From: Bacteroidia bacterium
Lineage (GTDB): Bacteria > Bacteroidota > Bacteroidia > Bacteroidales > CAJPTX01
Length of the DNA: 30,301 nt
Assembly (NCBI GenBank): GCA_905373625.1
Contig: CAJPTS010000002.1
Location: 1-30,301 of the forward strand
Direction: 5' to 3'
In this document: piece after piece, positions 1-8,428 of the stretch
Position numbering within the stretch: position 1 is the first letter of the stretch
How the letters are laid out: the number at the start of each line of letters is the position of its first letter
Notes under the pieces: model-generated
What the model was told of the DNA's origin: nothing
The model's input: only the letters and a program-made list of their open reading frames with translations
Database searches by the model: none
Made by a program: the position numbers and the translations under genes

Positions 1-579
1 ATGTTAAAGCATGTTGTTCTCACCTCGGTGGATCGTGATGATCTTCCCGACGGCGGTGCAGCGCATTGGGTACGCACAATTGAGGCTATTCGTGTCACAA
101 GCCCGAAGACAACCATAGAAGTCCTATTACCCGATTTTATGGGCAAAACGGGCGCTTTAGAACACGTAATAGAATCTAAACCCGCGATTCTCGCCCACAA
201 TATAGAGACCGTAGAACGTCTTACCCCCACAGTACGCTCTCGGGCAGAATATAGATACTCACTTCAAGTACTCGAACGGATAGCCTTAGCGGGTGGTTTA
301 ACCAAGTCTGGCATTATGCTAGGATTAGGAGAATCGCAAGCGGAGGTTCTCGCCACGATGGACGATCTCTGTTCTGTAAACTGCCAAATACTCACCATTG
401 GGCAATACCTCCAACCACGCAGGGCAAATGCCGCCGTACGGCGTTATGTTTCCCCCTCCGAATTTGCCGAGCTGGCGGACGAGGCTCGTAGTCGTGGCTT
501 CCGCTACGTAGAGGCAGGACCGTTAGTACGCTCTTCGTTTCATGCAGAGCAAGCATTAGCGGCTTGTGGAATTCTCTAG
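1..579 (+). CDS. lipA: Lipoyl synthase, C-terminal part (cut by window start)
   Basis: LipA is a radical SAM enzyme that inserts two sulfurs into protein-bound octanoyl groups to make the lipoyl cofactor of 2-oxoacid dehydrogenases and the glycine cleavage system. Seen here are 192 residues matching the family from the VVLTSVDRDDLPDGG segment (residues 5-19) to the C-terminal RSSF motif (177-180), which corresponds to the RSSY motif carrying the serine ligand of the auxiliary cluster. The two N-terminal cysteine motifs that bind the iron-sulfur clusters must lie upstream of the window, so the Met at base 1 is internal and not the start. The gene ends just before lipB, the next enzyme-pathway partner, and the two are probably co-transcribed with recJ. 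Identification is firm; only completeness is limited. Confidence 0.95.
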   Translation: MLKHVVLTSVDRDDLPDGGAAHWVRTIEAIRVTSPKTTIEVLLPDFMGKTGALEHVIESKPAILAHNIETVERLTPTVRSRAEYRYSLQVLERIALAGGLTKSGIMLGLGESQAEVLATMDDLCSVNCQILTIGQYLQPRRANAAVRRYVSPSEFAELADEARSRGFRYVEAGPLVRSSFHAEQALAACGIL

Positions 580-604
580 TCACCTACTAAAACCTCTCCT
601 AAAA

Positions 605-1318
605 GTGATAGAACGCGATAATATACAGGTAGAAATCCGTCCTCTCTCCGCTAACTACGAACGTGCCATGCAGGAGCAACAGGTCGCCTACAATGCCGTT
701 CTCCGCCAATTGACTGCCACGGGCACTGCACATTGCGCCTATTTGTTCATAGGGGAGCACGCCTCTGTTTATACATTGGGACTGCATGGTAAACTCTCAA
801 ATCTCCTAACCGAAACAGGGACTGAGGGTACTCCGAACCTTTACCGTACGAACCGTGGGGGCGATATAACCTATCACGGACCTGGGCAACTGGTAGTTTA
901 TTTTATAGCTCACCTTCCTACGCTTCGTATAGGCGCTCGGCAATACGTAGAATGTCTAGAACGCGCCGTAATGGCAACGCTAGCCTCCTATCTGATAGAG
1001 ACTTGCCTACTAGACGATGCGCCTGGCGTATGGCTCAGCGTTAGTCCTACGCGCCCGCTTCGCAAAATTTGTGCATTAGGTATACATGTCAGCCGTGGTA
1101 TTACTACACATGGACTTGCACTCAACGTGCAGCCGCAGTTGGCATACTTTACAAAGATTAATCCTTGTGGCTTTACCGATAGAGGTGTAACCTCTATGCA
1201 ACAAGAACTTACCCACCCCGTAGATCTGGCTTCGGTAAAAGATTCACTCCTCCAACATCTGGCATACGAATTGCATTTCACGTATGGCACAAAGGAGGGG
1301 TGCGATACCGAACTATGA
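605..1318 (+). CDS. lipB: Octanoyl-ACP:protein octanoyltransferase LipB
   Basis: LipB moves octanoate from acyl carrier protein to lipoyl domains, giving LipA its substrate. The family hallmarks are visible: RGGDITYHGPGQLV, a K-I-C-A-L-G-I-H segment with the expected catalytic lysine, and N-P-C-G-F-T-D-R-G-V-T with the catalytic cysteine. Counted from the longest possible start (GTG at 566) these are residues 97-110, Lys167 and Cys201. The start is uncertain. GTG at 566 overlaps lipA by 14 bases; GTG at 605 gives a more family-like N terminus (IERDNIQVEIRPL) and is used here; ATG at 668 would remove part of the first strand and is unlikely. The stop overlaps the recJ start (ATGA), which suggests translational coupling. 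Confidence 0.93.
   Translation: MIERDNIQVEIRPLSANYERAMQEQQVAYNAVLRQLTATGTAHCAYLFIGEHASVYTLGLHGKLSNLLTETGTEGTPNLYRTNRGGDITYHGPGQLVVYFIAHLPTLRIGARQYVECLERAVMATLASYLIETCLLDDAPGVWLSVSPTRPLRKICALGIHVSRGITTHGLALNVQPQLAYFTKINPCGFTDRGVTSMQQELTHPVDLASVKDSLLQHLAYELHFTYGTKEGCDTEL
1292..1299 (+). promoter_or_regulatory. Strong Shine-Dalgarno-like site for recJ
   Basis: AAGGAGGG lies inside the last lipB codons, 15 bases before the ATG at 1315. Such a strong site is unusual for Bacteroidetes, where most starts lack one. A GTG in the recJ frame at 1300 abuts the site and is too close to use it, so the ATG at 1315 is preferred. Confidence 0.4.
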
Positions 1319-3039
1319 CGAAAGCAAAAGTCTGGCATTTCCAGACGCACAATGCACACCAAGAATTAAGAGACAAGCTCGCCAAGCAATGTGAGCTCTC
1401 TCCGCTCTTTGTAGACTTGCTCTTAGAACGTGGAATAGATTCTTGCCATCGCATCGCGGCGTTTTTTGCGCCCAGCCTAAGTGACCTTCACGATCCGTTC
1501 CTTATGAAGGACATGGAGCGCGCCGTGGAGCGTCTCTCCGAAGCAATAGAAAAAGACGAGCGTGTACTTGTCTACGGCGACTACGATGTTGATGGTACGA
1601 CGTCGGTTTCTCTTGTCTATCGTTACTTGGGGGAATTAGGCGTAGATGTCGGGATTTATATCCCCGATCGATATCACGAAGGGTACGGCATCTCGGAGCT
1701 CGGCGTACGTTATGCGGCAAGCAGTGGTTATTCGCTCGTAATAGCACTGGACTGTGGTATAAAAGCGTACAATGAAATTGAGCTCGCTAATGAGCTGGGG
1801 GTAGATTTTATAATTTGCGACCACCATTTTGCCGACGAAACCATCCCACGTGCCTATGCGATCCTTAACCCTAAGCAACCAGGATGTAATTACCCTTGCA
1901 AATGCCTCTCGGGTGCAGGCGTAGGTTTCAAACTGTTACAAGCTTTAACGATTCGCAAAGGGTTACCTTTTGCAGATTTGGTACAACACCTAGATTTATT
2001 GGCGATAAGCATTGCGGCAGATCTGGTAGAGATAGTCGATGAGAATCGTATTTTTGTCACTCATGGCTTACGACGTCTCAATGCACACCCCTCGCTAGGC
2101 ATAAAAGCCTTAGAACAGGTAGCGGGTATCGGTGATCGCGAGATCAATATTCAGGATATTATCTTCCGTCTCGGACCGCGTATCAATGCCGCAGGACGTA
2201 TGCTGAACGGGAGCATTGCCGTAGAATTATTCACCTCGCCCGATGCAGAGACAGCCAACCTGTATGCACAGATTATCAACTCTAGCAACATAAAACGTCA
2301 GAGCGTAGACCAACGCGTGACGAGCGAAGCTCTGCACTTACTGGCGAGCGATGCTACGCAGCAATTTAGTAAATCTACTTTCCTTTTCAATAGGAGTTGG
2401 CACAAAGGCGTGCTCGGCATTGTGGCCAGCCGCTTGGTAGACATGTATTACCGCCCGACGGTGGTGCTGACCGAGACAAATGGTATGGTATCTGGCTCTG
2501 CACGCTCTGTGGTTGGCTTTGATATCTACGATGCTATTAGCGAATGTGCCGATCTTCTTGAAAGCTACGGAGGTCATAAGCAGGCTGTAGGACTTACCAT
2601 GATGCCTGACAAGATCGAAAGCTTTAAGGCACGCTTTGAACAAGTGGTGGCTCGTAAGATCACTCTGGGGCAAGAAAAGCCGATAGTAGAGATAGATGCT
2701 TTACTCCACTTCTCTGATCTGACTAGTGATTTTCTTCACACGCTGGAATCTTTTGCCCCCTTCGGGCCAGGGAATCCTGCTCCCACGTTTGCCCTCTTAA
2801 ATCTTCGTCCCGACCCTGATGCGCGTCTTTTTGGTCGTAATCACGAACATTTAAAATTGCTCGTAGCGCAACAGAACGCGCGTTTCTGTTTTACGGGCAT
2901 TGCCTACCAACAAGCCGACTCGCTCCCGCTGGTACAGAGGCAACCGTTCAATATCTGTTTCTCGATAGAACGTAACAACTTTTATTCGCCTCCCATTACA
3001 CAGTTCAATATCAAGGATATTGTGCCTGCTGACACGTAA
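1315..3039 (+). CDS. recJ: Single-stranded-DNA-specific exonuclease RecJ
   Basis: RecJ degrades single-stranded DNA 5'->3' in recombination and repair. The 574-residue product has the DHH phosphoesterase motifs in order: GDYDVDGT near 88-95 (metal-binding aspartates), ALDCGI near 144-149 and CDHH at 168-171. A DHHA1-type glycine-rich stretch, SYGGHKQAVGL, follows in the C-terminal half, and then an OB-like tail. Length fits bacterial RecJ. The start is the ATG overlapping the lipB stop by four bases, so it is the third gene of a probable lipA-lipB-recJ unit. No terminator hairpin is obvious behind it. Nothing in the motifs looks damaged. Confidence 0.96.
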   Translation: MTKAKVWHFQTHNAHQELRDKLAKQCELSPLFVDLLLERGIDSCHRIAAFFAPSLSDLHDPFLMKDMERAVERLSEAIEKDERVLVYGDYDVDGTTSVSLVYRYLGELGVDVGIYIPDRYHEGYGISELGVRYAASSGYSLVIALDCGIKAYNEIELANELGVDFIICDHHFADETIPRAYAILNPKQPGCNYPCKCLSGAGVGFKLLQALTIRKGLPFADLVQHLDLLAISIAADLVEIVDENRIFVTHGLRRLNAHPSLGIKALEQVAGIGDREINIQDIIFRLGPRINAAGRMLNGSIAVELFTSPDAETANLYAQIINSSNIKRQSVDQRVTSEALHLLASDATQQFSKSTFLFNRSWHKGVLGIVASRLVDMYYRPTVVLTETNGMVSGSARSVVGFDIYDAISECADLLESYGGHKQAVGLTMMPDKIESFKARFEQVVARKITLGQEKPIVEIDALLHFSDLTSDFLHTLESFAPFGPGNPAPTFALLNLRPDPDARLFGRNHEHLKLLVAQQNARFCFTGIAYQQADSLPLVQRQPFNICFSIERNNFYSPPITQFNIKDIVPADT

Positions 3040-3275
3040 TGCGCTAAAACGGTTATTTTCCTTTTTCCCAATTAGCAAAGCAATTCAAGCTGTTATACAA
3101 GTTCCTTTTTGCTTAACTTGCAAACGTCTTAGTGAAATTAGATAACGAAACTATTTTGAATACTTCGGCGCAGAGAAACTAACATTCAGTGTTTAGTATA
3201 CGTATACGTGAAGTAAATGCAGACAATTAGGCGATAAAGAGCCCTTCAGTGGGGAAGTATTAATCATATAAACAG
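3040..3275. other. Intergenic leader before prolyl oligopeptidase
   Basis: This 236-base spacer is A+T-rich and has no credible ORF. It contains two near-matches to the Bacteroidetes -7 motif, each one base short: TAACTTG (about 3114) and TATTTTG (about 3152). It also holds a perfect 12-base palindrome GTATACGTATAC at 3196-3207. The promoter of the following gene is probably here, but I cannot place it firmly. Confidence 0.4.
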
Positions 3276-5390
3276 ATGAAACAAAAAATTTTTCTAGCTA
3301 TGCTTTCGGCGACAGCCCTCCTTGGCGGAGCTTGCAGTAGTGGTCTGCAGTATCCTGAAACGGTACGAGAGGAGGTAAAAGACTCGTATTTCGGGATGGA
3401 GGTAGCTGATCCCTATCGTTGGCTTGAAAATGACACTACAAAACAGGTAGCGCAGTGGGTAGAGGCACAGAACGCATTAACGAATTCTTACCTTGCGCAG
3501 ATCCCCTTTCGGTCGCAACTCCGAGAGCGTATTAGCCAACTTTTCAATTTTGATGTAGAATCCGTGCCGTCCTTCTCGGGGCGTTACTATACCTACTTCC
3601 GTAAAGAAGGGCTCAGCAATCAGAGTGTTCTCTACGTAAAAGATTCGCTGAATGGTGCGGAGCGGGTACTCTTAGACCCCAACAAATTATCAACCGATGG
3701 TACGGTGGCGCTCTCCAGTACATCTATATCTCACGATTCCAAATACTTGGCTTACGCAATAGCAGATGCTGGTTCGGATTGGAATACAATCTATGTCCTT
3801 GACATGGCAACGGGCGAAAAGCTTTCTGACGAGCTGCGATGGGTAAAATTCTCATCTATCGCTTGGCGAGGCGATGGTTTTTATTACAGTCGTTATGACG
3901 CGCCCGAAGCAGGAAAAGAGTTAAGTAATATCAACGAATACCATAAACTTTACTTCCATAAGATAGGCGAATCACAGGCGAATGATATCCTAGTGTTTGA
4001 AGACAAAGAGGCTCCGCTTCGCAACGTCTTCGGGATCACGTCTGACGATGAGAATTTTCTTTTTATTGGTGAGACGGAATCAACCGATGGGAATTCGCTT
4101 TTTGTGAAAGATCTCCGCACCAATGGGGAGCTCCGACAAATTATGGAAGGCTTCAAGTACTCCTATTCCTTCGTTGGGAATGTTGGTAACATCGCCTACT
4201 TTGTTACTAATGATCAAGCTCCACGTTACCGTCTCATCAAGGTTGACCTCAAAAATCCGTCAAAGGCGAACTGGCAAGATGTTATCCCCGCGCAAGAGTC
4301 TGTACTAGATGGCGTCAAGATGGCAGGCGGTAAGTTCGCAGCGACTTTCATGGTAGATGCCGCTTCGCGTCTTGCCATTTACTCTTTAGAGGGCGAAAAG
4401 CTCCGCGATATTGATTTGGGAACATTTGGCTCTGTCGGCGCTCTGTCTGGGCGTATGGAAGACTCCCTCATGTTTTACAATTTTTCGTCCTTCACTATAC
4501 CGTCTGTTGTCTATTCGTGCGATGTAAATACGGGCGAAACGAAAGAAATATTCCGTCCGAAATTTGATTTTGACTTCTCCAAGTATACCGTAGAACAGCA
4601 ATTCTATGCAAGCAAGGACGGGACTAAGATCCCCATTTTTATTGTACATCGTACGGACATTAAGAAAGATGGAACAACCCCCACGCTTCTATATGGTTAC
4701 GGAGGGTTCAATATCAGTCTAACGCCTTGGTTTAGTACCTCGCGTCTCGCTTGGCTTGAACAAGGTGGCGTTTATGCCATCGCAAATTTGCGTGGCGGAG
4801 GAGAATATGGCGAGAGCTGGCATGAGGCGGGTACGAAGCTAAAAAAGCAAAATGTATTTGACGACTTTATTTCTGCCGCCGAATATCTGATTACCGAGAA
4901 GTACACCTCCTCAAAAATGTTGGCTATTCAAGGGGGCTCAAACGGCGGTTTGTTGATAGGTGCAGTGACAAATCAACGTCCCGATCTTTTCCAAGTTGCC
5001 ATTCCGCAGGTTGGGGTAATGGATATGTTGCGCTATCAGAAATTCACCATCGGTTGGGCATGGGCGGGTGACTACGGTACAAGCGAGGACTCGGAAGCGA
5101 GCTTTAAGTACCTTTATGCGTACTCACCGCTTCACAACATTCGCACCGATGTGCCTTATCCAGCCGTACTGGTGATGACGGGCGATCACGACGACCGCGT
5201 AGTCCCCGCGCACTCATTCAAATATATCGCCCAGCTGCAATATGCGCAACCGAAAGGAGCGCCTAAGTTGGTACGCATCGAGACGCGTGCTGGTCACGGA
5301 GCTGGTAAGCCCACGGCGCTCGCCATTGCAGAATTGGCAGACATGTACTCGTTTATACTGTACAATATGGGTTATACGCCGAAATTCTAA
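3276..5390 (+). CDS. Prolyl oligopeptidase, family S9A, exported
   Basis: This serine peptidase cleaves short peptides after proline. The 704-residue product begins with a basic, hydrophobic export signal. Cys20 lies in LLGGAC, an imperfect lipobox, so it may be a lipoprotein or simply periplasmic. After the DPYRWLEND segment (family N-terminal signature) comes the propeller region and then a C-terminal alpha/beta hydrolase domain. The catalytic triad can be placed: Ser555 in GGSNGG, Asp639 in GDHDDRVVP and His674 in AGHGAGKP. Spacing matches well-studied prolyl oligopeptidases, where the triad falls near 554, 641 and 680. It appears to be a single-gene unit. In a peptide-fermenting bacterium it would help digest proline-rich peptides outside the cytoplasm; that role is inferred. 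Confidence 0.93.
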   Translation: MKQKIFLAMLSATALLGGACSSGLQYPETVREEVKDSYFGMEVADPYRWLENDTTKQVAQWVEAQNALTNSYLAQIPFRSQLRERISQLFNFDVESVPSFSGRYYTYFRKEGLSNQSVLYVKDSLNGAERVLLDPNKLSTDGTVALSSTSISHDSKYLAYAIADAGSDWNTIYVLDMATGEKLSDELRWVKFSSIAWRGDGFYYSRYDAPEAGKELSNINEYHKLYFHKIGESQANDILVFEDKEAPLRNVFGITSDDENFLFIGETESTDGNSLFVKDLRTNGELRQIMEGFKYSYSFVGNVGNIAYFVTNDQAPRYRLIKVDLKNPSKANWQDVIPAQESVLDGVKMAGGKFAATFMVDAASRLAIYSLEGEKLRDIDLGTFGSVGALSGRMEDSLMFYNFSSFTIPSVVYSCDVNTGETKEIFRPKFDFDFSKYTVEQQFYASKDGTKIPIFIVHRTDIKKDGTTPTLLYGYGGFNISLTPWFSTSRLAWLEQGGVYAIANLRGGGEYGESWHEAGTKLKKQNVFDDFISAAEYLITEKYTSSKMLAIQGGSNGGLLIGAVTNQRPDLFQVAIPQVGVMDMLRYQKFTIGWAWAGDYGTSEDSEASFKYLYAYSPLHNIRTDVPYPAVLVMTGDHDDRVVPAHSFKYIAQLQYAQPKGAPKLVRIETRAGHGAGKPTALAIAELADMYSFILYNMGYTPKF

Positions 5391-5475
5391 AGGTGGCGAC
5401 AGAGTATGATGATAGCTTAAAAAACTGAAAGACAAGACAAAAGACTCGGAAGAGTTCGGAAACTTAAAATTGTAT

Positions 5476-5483
5476 TAGATTTG
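5476..5483 (+). promoter_or_regulatory. Bacteroidetes-type -7 element (TAGATTTG)
   Basis: Perfect TAnnTTTG match, with only a weak TTC at the -33 distance. Transcription would begin near 5490, leaving a leader of about 34 bases to the ATG at 5524. This argues against the in-frame TTG at 5500 as the start. Confidence 0.6.
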
Positions 5484-5523
5484 CGATTGGTTACGATAGT
5501 TGGTTGAATGCATAAACCCAAAG

Positions 5524-7239
5524 ATGATGAGTAGAATTGGTTTGGTTGCGGCCGCATTGGCATTGAGCATGTCTGTAGTGCTCGTAGGGTGCGACAACCC
5601 AGAGAAGATGAAGAATGTGCCACAAGAGGCACTGCCTAAGATGGATCCGAATCCGCTTGTACTGAAAGGCAAGACGGTTGAAGGTAAAATTAAGGGCACT
5701 TTCCCCCCGAAGTACTTCAACAAGAAGGCAAAACTGGAACTTACTCCAGTCTTGAAGTATGAAGGCGGAGAGTTGGTACTACCTTCCAAAATTTATCAAG
5801 GCGAGGACGTTACCGAGAATTACACGGTGATTAACTCAGACCTTGGTGGCGTTTACTCCCACGATTTCAAGTTCGAGTATAAGCCCGAGATGATGAAGTC
5901 GGAGTTAGAATTGCGTCTCACCCTTTACTACAAGGATAAGAAAGTGCCGTTCGATGCTGCTTTCAAACTTGGTGTAGGTGTGAACGAGACGCAGCAGTTG
6001 GCTGATCTGCTCGCATCGCCCACTTGGATGCCGAGCAACTATGTACGTACACACGACGTGCAGAAAAACGGTCAGATCATGTACGACATCCAGAAAATGG
6101 AGGTGCGTCCAGGTGCGTTAACAACAGATGACATCAAGGCGCTGCAACAGGCTATTCAAGAAATGAGTGCCGATGAGCGCGCAGAATTGCAAGGTTTCTC
6201 GATCAAATCTTACGCTTCGCCAGATGGTCCTGTAGCATTGAACAATGATCTTTCTAAGGGACGTGGTAAGAGTGCGCAGAACTGGTTGCAAGGTCAGCTG
6301 AAGAAGAACAAGATTGCTAAGACCGACGCGATCTCGATAGATGAGACGGCGACTGACTGGGATGGCTTTAAGAAGATGATGGAAGAGTCGAACATCGAAG
6401 ATAAAGACCTCATCATACGAGTTCTTTCGATGTACACTGACCCCGATGTTCGCAACCGCGAAATGCACAACTTAGGGAAAGTATTTACCGTAGTTGCTGA
6501 AAAGATTTTACCAAAACTCCGCCGTTCACAAATGGTAGCAACCTACAAAGTTGTAGGACGTACGGATGCAGAAATTCTACAGTTAGTAGCTGATGGTAAG
6601 TTACTTGAGCTTTCTGAAAACGAGGCTTTCTATGCTTGCGAAGTTGAAAAAGATGTAGCAAAGCGCGAGTCTATGTACAAACAGCTGGCTGAAAAGTACC
6701 AGAGCCTCCGTGCTTATAACAATTTAGCTTGCATCTATTTACAGCAGACTAAGTTCAATGAAGCACGCGAGCAACTGCAAAAGGCACAAAGTCTTGATGA
6801 CAAGAATCCGCATGTATTGAATAACTTGGGCGTTTTAGCCATGGTAGATGGTAACGTAGAAGAAGCACAAAAATACTTTGTGCGCGCTACCGATGCGGGT
6901 ACAGCCGTACGTGCCAATATGGGCGCTTGCGCTATCCTGAGTGGTGAGTATCAAGCAGCAGTAGATTATTTGACAGGCACGAATCAGTTTAACCAAGGTT
7001 TGGCGCTCCTGTTAACAGATCGTAATACTCCTGCTAAAAATGTATTCTCAGACCTCAAGACGGCAAAAGCATATTATGGTTTAGCGATCATTGGTGCTCG
7101 TACTCAGGATGAAAAGATGTTATTAGACAACCTGCGTACAGCAATCCAAATGGATGCTACCTACAAGACTCGTGCAGCGAAGGACGTTGAGTTCATCAAA
7201 TTTGCACAGAACGATGTGTTCAAAAGTCTATTGAAATAA
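5524..7239 (+). CDS. Lipoprotein with OmpA-like segment and C-terminal TPRs
   Basis: The start chosen is ATG 5524 (ATG 5527 is equally possible), giving about 571 residues. A signal peptide ends in the lipobox LVGC at Cys23, so the protein should be lipid-anchored. Residues about 30-160 are lysine-rich and beta-like. At 222-258 there is a stretch resembling the OmpA peptidoglycan-binding fold: YASPDG (230-235) followed by N-N-D-L-S and an R-G-K-S-A-Q-N-W-L helix. From about 385 to the end the sequence reads as tetratricopeptide repeats, for example RAYNNLACIYLQ and HVLNNLGVLAMVDGNVEEAQKY. Such proteins are common in Bacteroidales envelopes, but I do not know a proven function. It has its own promoter and a strong terminator, and is probably a well-expressed single gene. 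Confidence 0.85.
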   Translation: MMSRIGLVAAALALSMSVVLVGCDNPEKMKNVPQEALPKMDPNPLVLKGKTVEGKIKGTFPPKYFNKKAKLELTPVLKYEGGELVLPSKIYQGEDVTENYTVINSDLGGVYSHDFKFEYKPEMMKSELELRLTLYYKDKKVPFDAAFKLGVGVNETQQLADLLASPTWMPSNYVRTHDVQKNGQIMYDIQKMEVRPGALTTDDIKALQQAIQEMSADERAELQGFSIKSYASPDGPVALNNDLSKGRGKSAQNWLQGQLKKNKIAKTDAISIDETATDWDGFKKMMEESNIEDKDLIIRVLSMYTDPDVRNREMHNLGKVFTVVAEKILPKLRRSQMVATYKVVGRTDAEILQLVADGKLLELSENEAFYACEVEKDVAKRESMYKQLAEKYQSLRAYNNLACIYLQQTKFNEAREQLQKAQSLDDKNPHVLNNLGVLAMVDGNVEEAQKYFVRATDAGTAVRANMGACAILSGEYQAAVDYLTGTNQFNQGLALLLTDRNTPAKNVFSDLKTAKAYYGLAIIGARTQDEKMLLDNLRTAIQMDATYKTRAAKDVEFIKFAQNDVFKSLLK

Positions 7240-7256
7240 GAGCATAATACATAGAT

Positions 7257-7292
7257 AAAAAGGGGCGAACCACGTGGTTTGCCCCTTTTTTT
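7257..7292 (+). terminator. Rho-independent terminator after the TPR lipoprotein
   Basis: A near-perfect stem (AAAAAGGGGCGAACC with GGTTTGCCCCTTTTT, one G-U pair) closes on an ACGT loop and runs into seven T residues. It starts 17 bases after the stop codon. The A-run on its 5' side means it may also work in the other direction. Confidence 0.92.
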
Positions 7293-7344
7293 GTTATACA
7301 ATTGCAGTAAAATAGCGCTTATTAGCGGGGGGATCGCGTTTTCA

Positions 7345-7379
7345 GTTAAAAGTGAAGAGTTAAGTGTTAAAAGTGCGTT
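7345..7379 (+). repeat. Short heptamer array
   Basis: Five consecutive 7-base units: GTTAAAA, GTGAAGA, GTTAAGT, GTTAAAA, GTGCGTT. The 10-base word GTTAAAAGTG occurs twice, 21 bases apart. It lies between the terminator at 7257-7292 and the methyltransferase gene. It shares the period and A-rich style of the larger arrays further along. Confidence 0.55.
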
Positions 7380-7483
7380 TGTTGTCGTTTACTGATAAAC
7401 GGTTGACAAATTAAGTTCCAAGATAGGGAATTGTGCGAAGTTTCAATTTTTGTTATAGAGCCGCAGATCAGATAGATTGTATT

Positions 7484-8428
7484 ATGGAGAAAAACATACG
7501 CGCAAAGAATAATAGAACTATTACGCTTACTCAGGAAGAGCGTGAATTATTACAGCGTGAAATTTTGGTTGATCCTCCCAATTTTCATTCCACGGATTGG
7601 ATTGATCGCGTCTTCAATACTGACTTGTTCGATATTTTAGACTATATCCCTAACCAGATTGCAGATCTAATTATACTTGATCCTCCATATAACCTCTCCA
7701 AAGATTATAATGGGCTAAGTTTCAATGCACGAAATAATGAAGCATATCGTAGCTACCTAGAATCTTGGTTTCATAAAGTTTGTGCGAAATTAAAACCACA
7801 GGGGTCATTATACTTCTGTGGCGATTGGCGCAATACCGCTATCCTCCAAGCAACGATGGAAACAGAATTGGTGATCATGAATCGCATTACTTGGCAAAGG
7901 GAAAAGGGACGAGGTGCGCTAAAAAATTGGAAGAACTGCATGGAAGACATTTGGTTTGGAGTTAAAGATGCGCAACAATTTTACTTTAACGTTGAGGCCG
8001 TAAAACAGAAACGGCGAGTGCTTGCCCCATACCGAGAAAATGGTAAACCGAAAGATTGGGAAGAGGAGGGGAATGAGAAATATAGACTTACTTTTCCCTC
8101 CAACTTTTGGGATGACATCAGTATCCCATTTTGGTCTATGCCTGAGAACACAGATCATCCGACCCAAAAATCAGAGAAGCTCTTCGCAAAACTAATACTT
8201 GCTTCGTCTAAAGAAGGCGATTTAATCTTCGATCCCTTCTTGGGCAGCGGTACTGCTGCCGTTGTTGCCCTGAAATTGCATCGACATTATTTAGGAGTCG
8301 AAATAAATAAAGAGTATTGCCTTTGGGCAGCTAAACGACTACAAAATGCTAGAACAGACGCAAGTATTCAGGGCTACGCAGACGGGATCTTTTGGGAGAG
8401 AAATAGCCAAATACCGCAGAACAATTAG
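7484..8428 (+). CDS. Solitary beta-class DNA methyltransferase (N6-adenine or N4-cytosine)
   Basis: This 314-residue protein should transfer a methyl group from S-adenosylmethionine to an amino group in DNA. The catalytic motif DPPY is at 66-69, followed by N-L-S-K-D-Y. The SAM-binding motif DPFLGSGT comes later, at 250-257, followed by YLGVEINKEYCLWAAKRL. Catalytic motif before SAM motif is the beta arrangement, as in CcrM and M.HinfI. A DPPY motif favours N6-adenine, but the beta class also contains N4-cytosine enzymes. Start: ATG 7484; an upstream in-frame GTG at 7433 would add 17 residues. No restriction endonuclease gene lies beside it. The gene looks more A+T-rich than its neighbours, which may mean acquisition by transfer. 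Recognition sequence cannot be read from this. Confidence 0.9.
   Translation: MEKNIRAKNNRTITLTQEERELLQREILVDPPNFHSTDWIDRVFNTDLFDILDYIPNQIADLIILDPPYNLSKDYNGLSFNARNNEAYRSYLESWFHKVCAKLKPQGSLYFCGDWRNTAILQATMETELVIMNRITWQREKGRGALKNWKNCMEDIWFGVKDAQQFYFNVEAVKQKRRVLAPYRENGKPKDWEEEGNEKYRLTFPSNFWDDISIPFWSMPENTDHPTQKSEKLFAKLILASSKEGDLIFDPFLGSGTAAVVALKLHRHYLGVEINKEYCLWAAKRLQNARTDASIQGYADGIFWERNSQIPQNN

Noticed and set aside
5500..5523. TTG start of the TPR lipoprotein
   Set aside because: It would place eight residues before a normal lipoprotein signal peptide and lies close to the likely transcript start.
7268..7279. AACCACGTGGTT as a parS site near parAB
   Set aside because: Only the CACGTG core and a few flanking bases fit parS; the outer bases are wrong and the sequence is fully explained as the tip of a rho-independent terminator.
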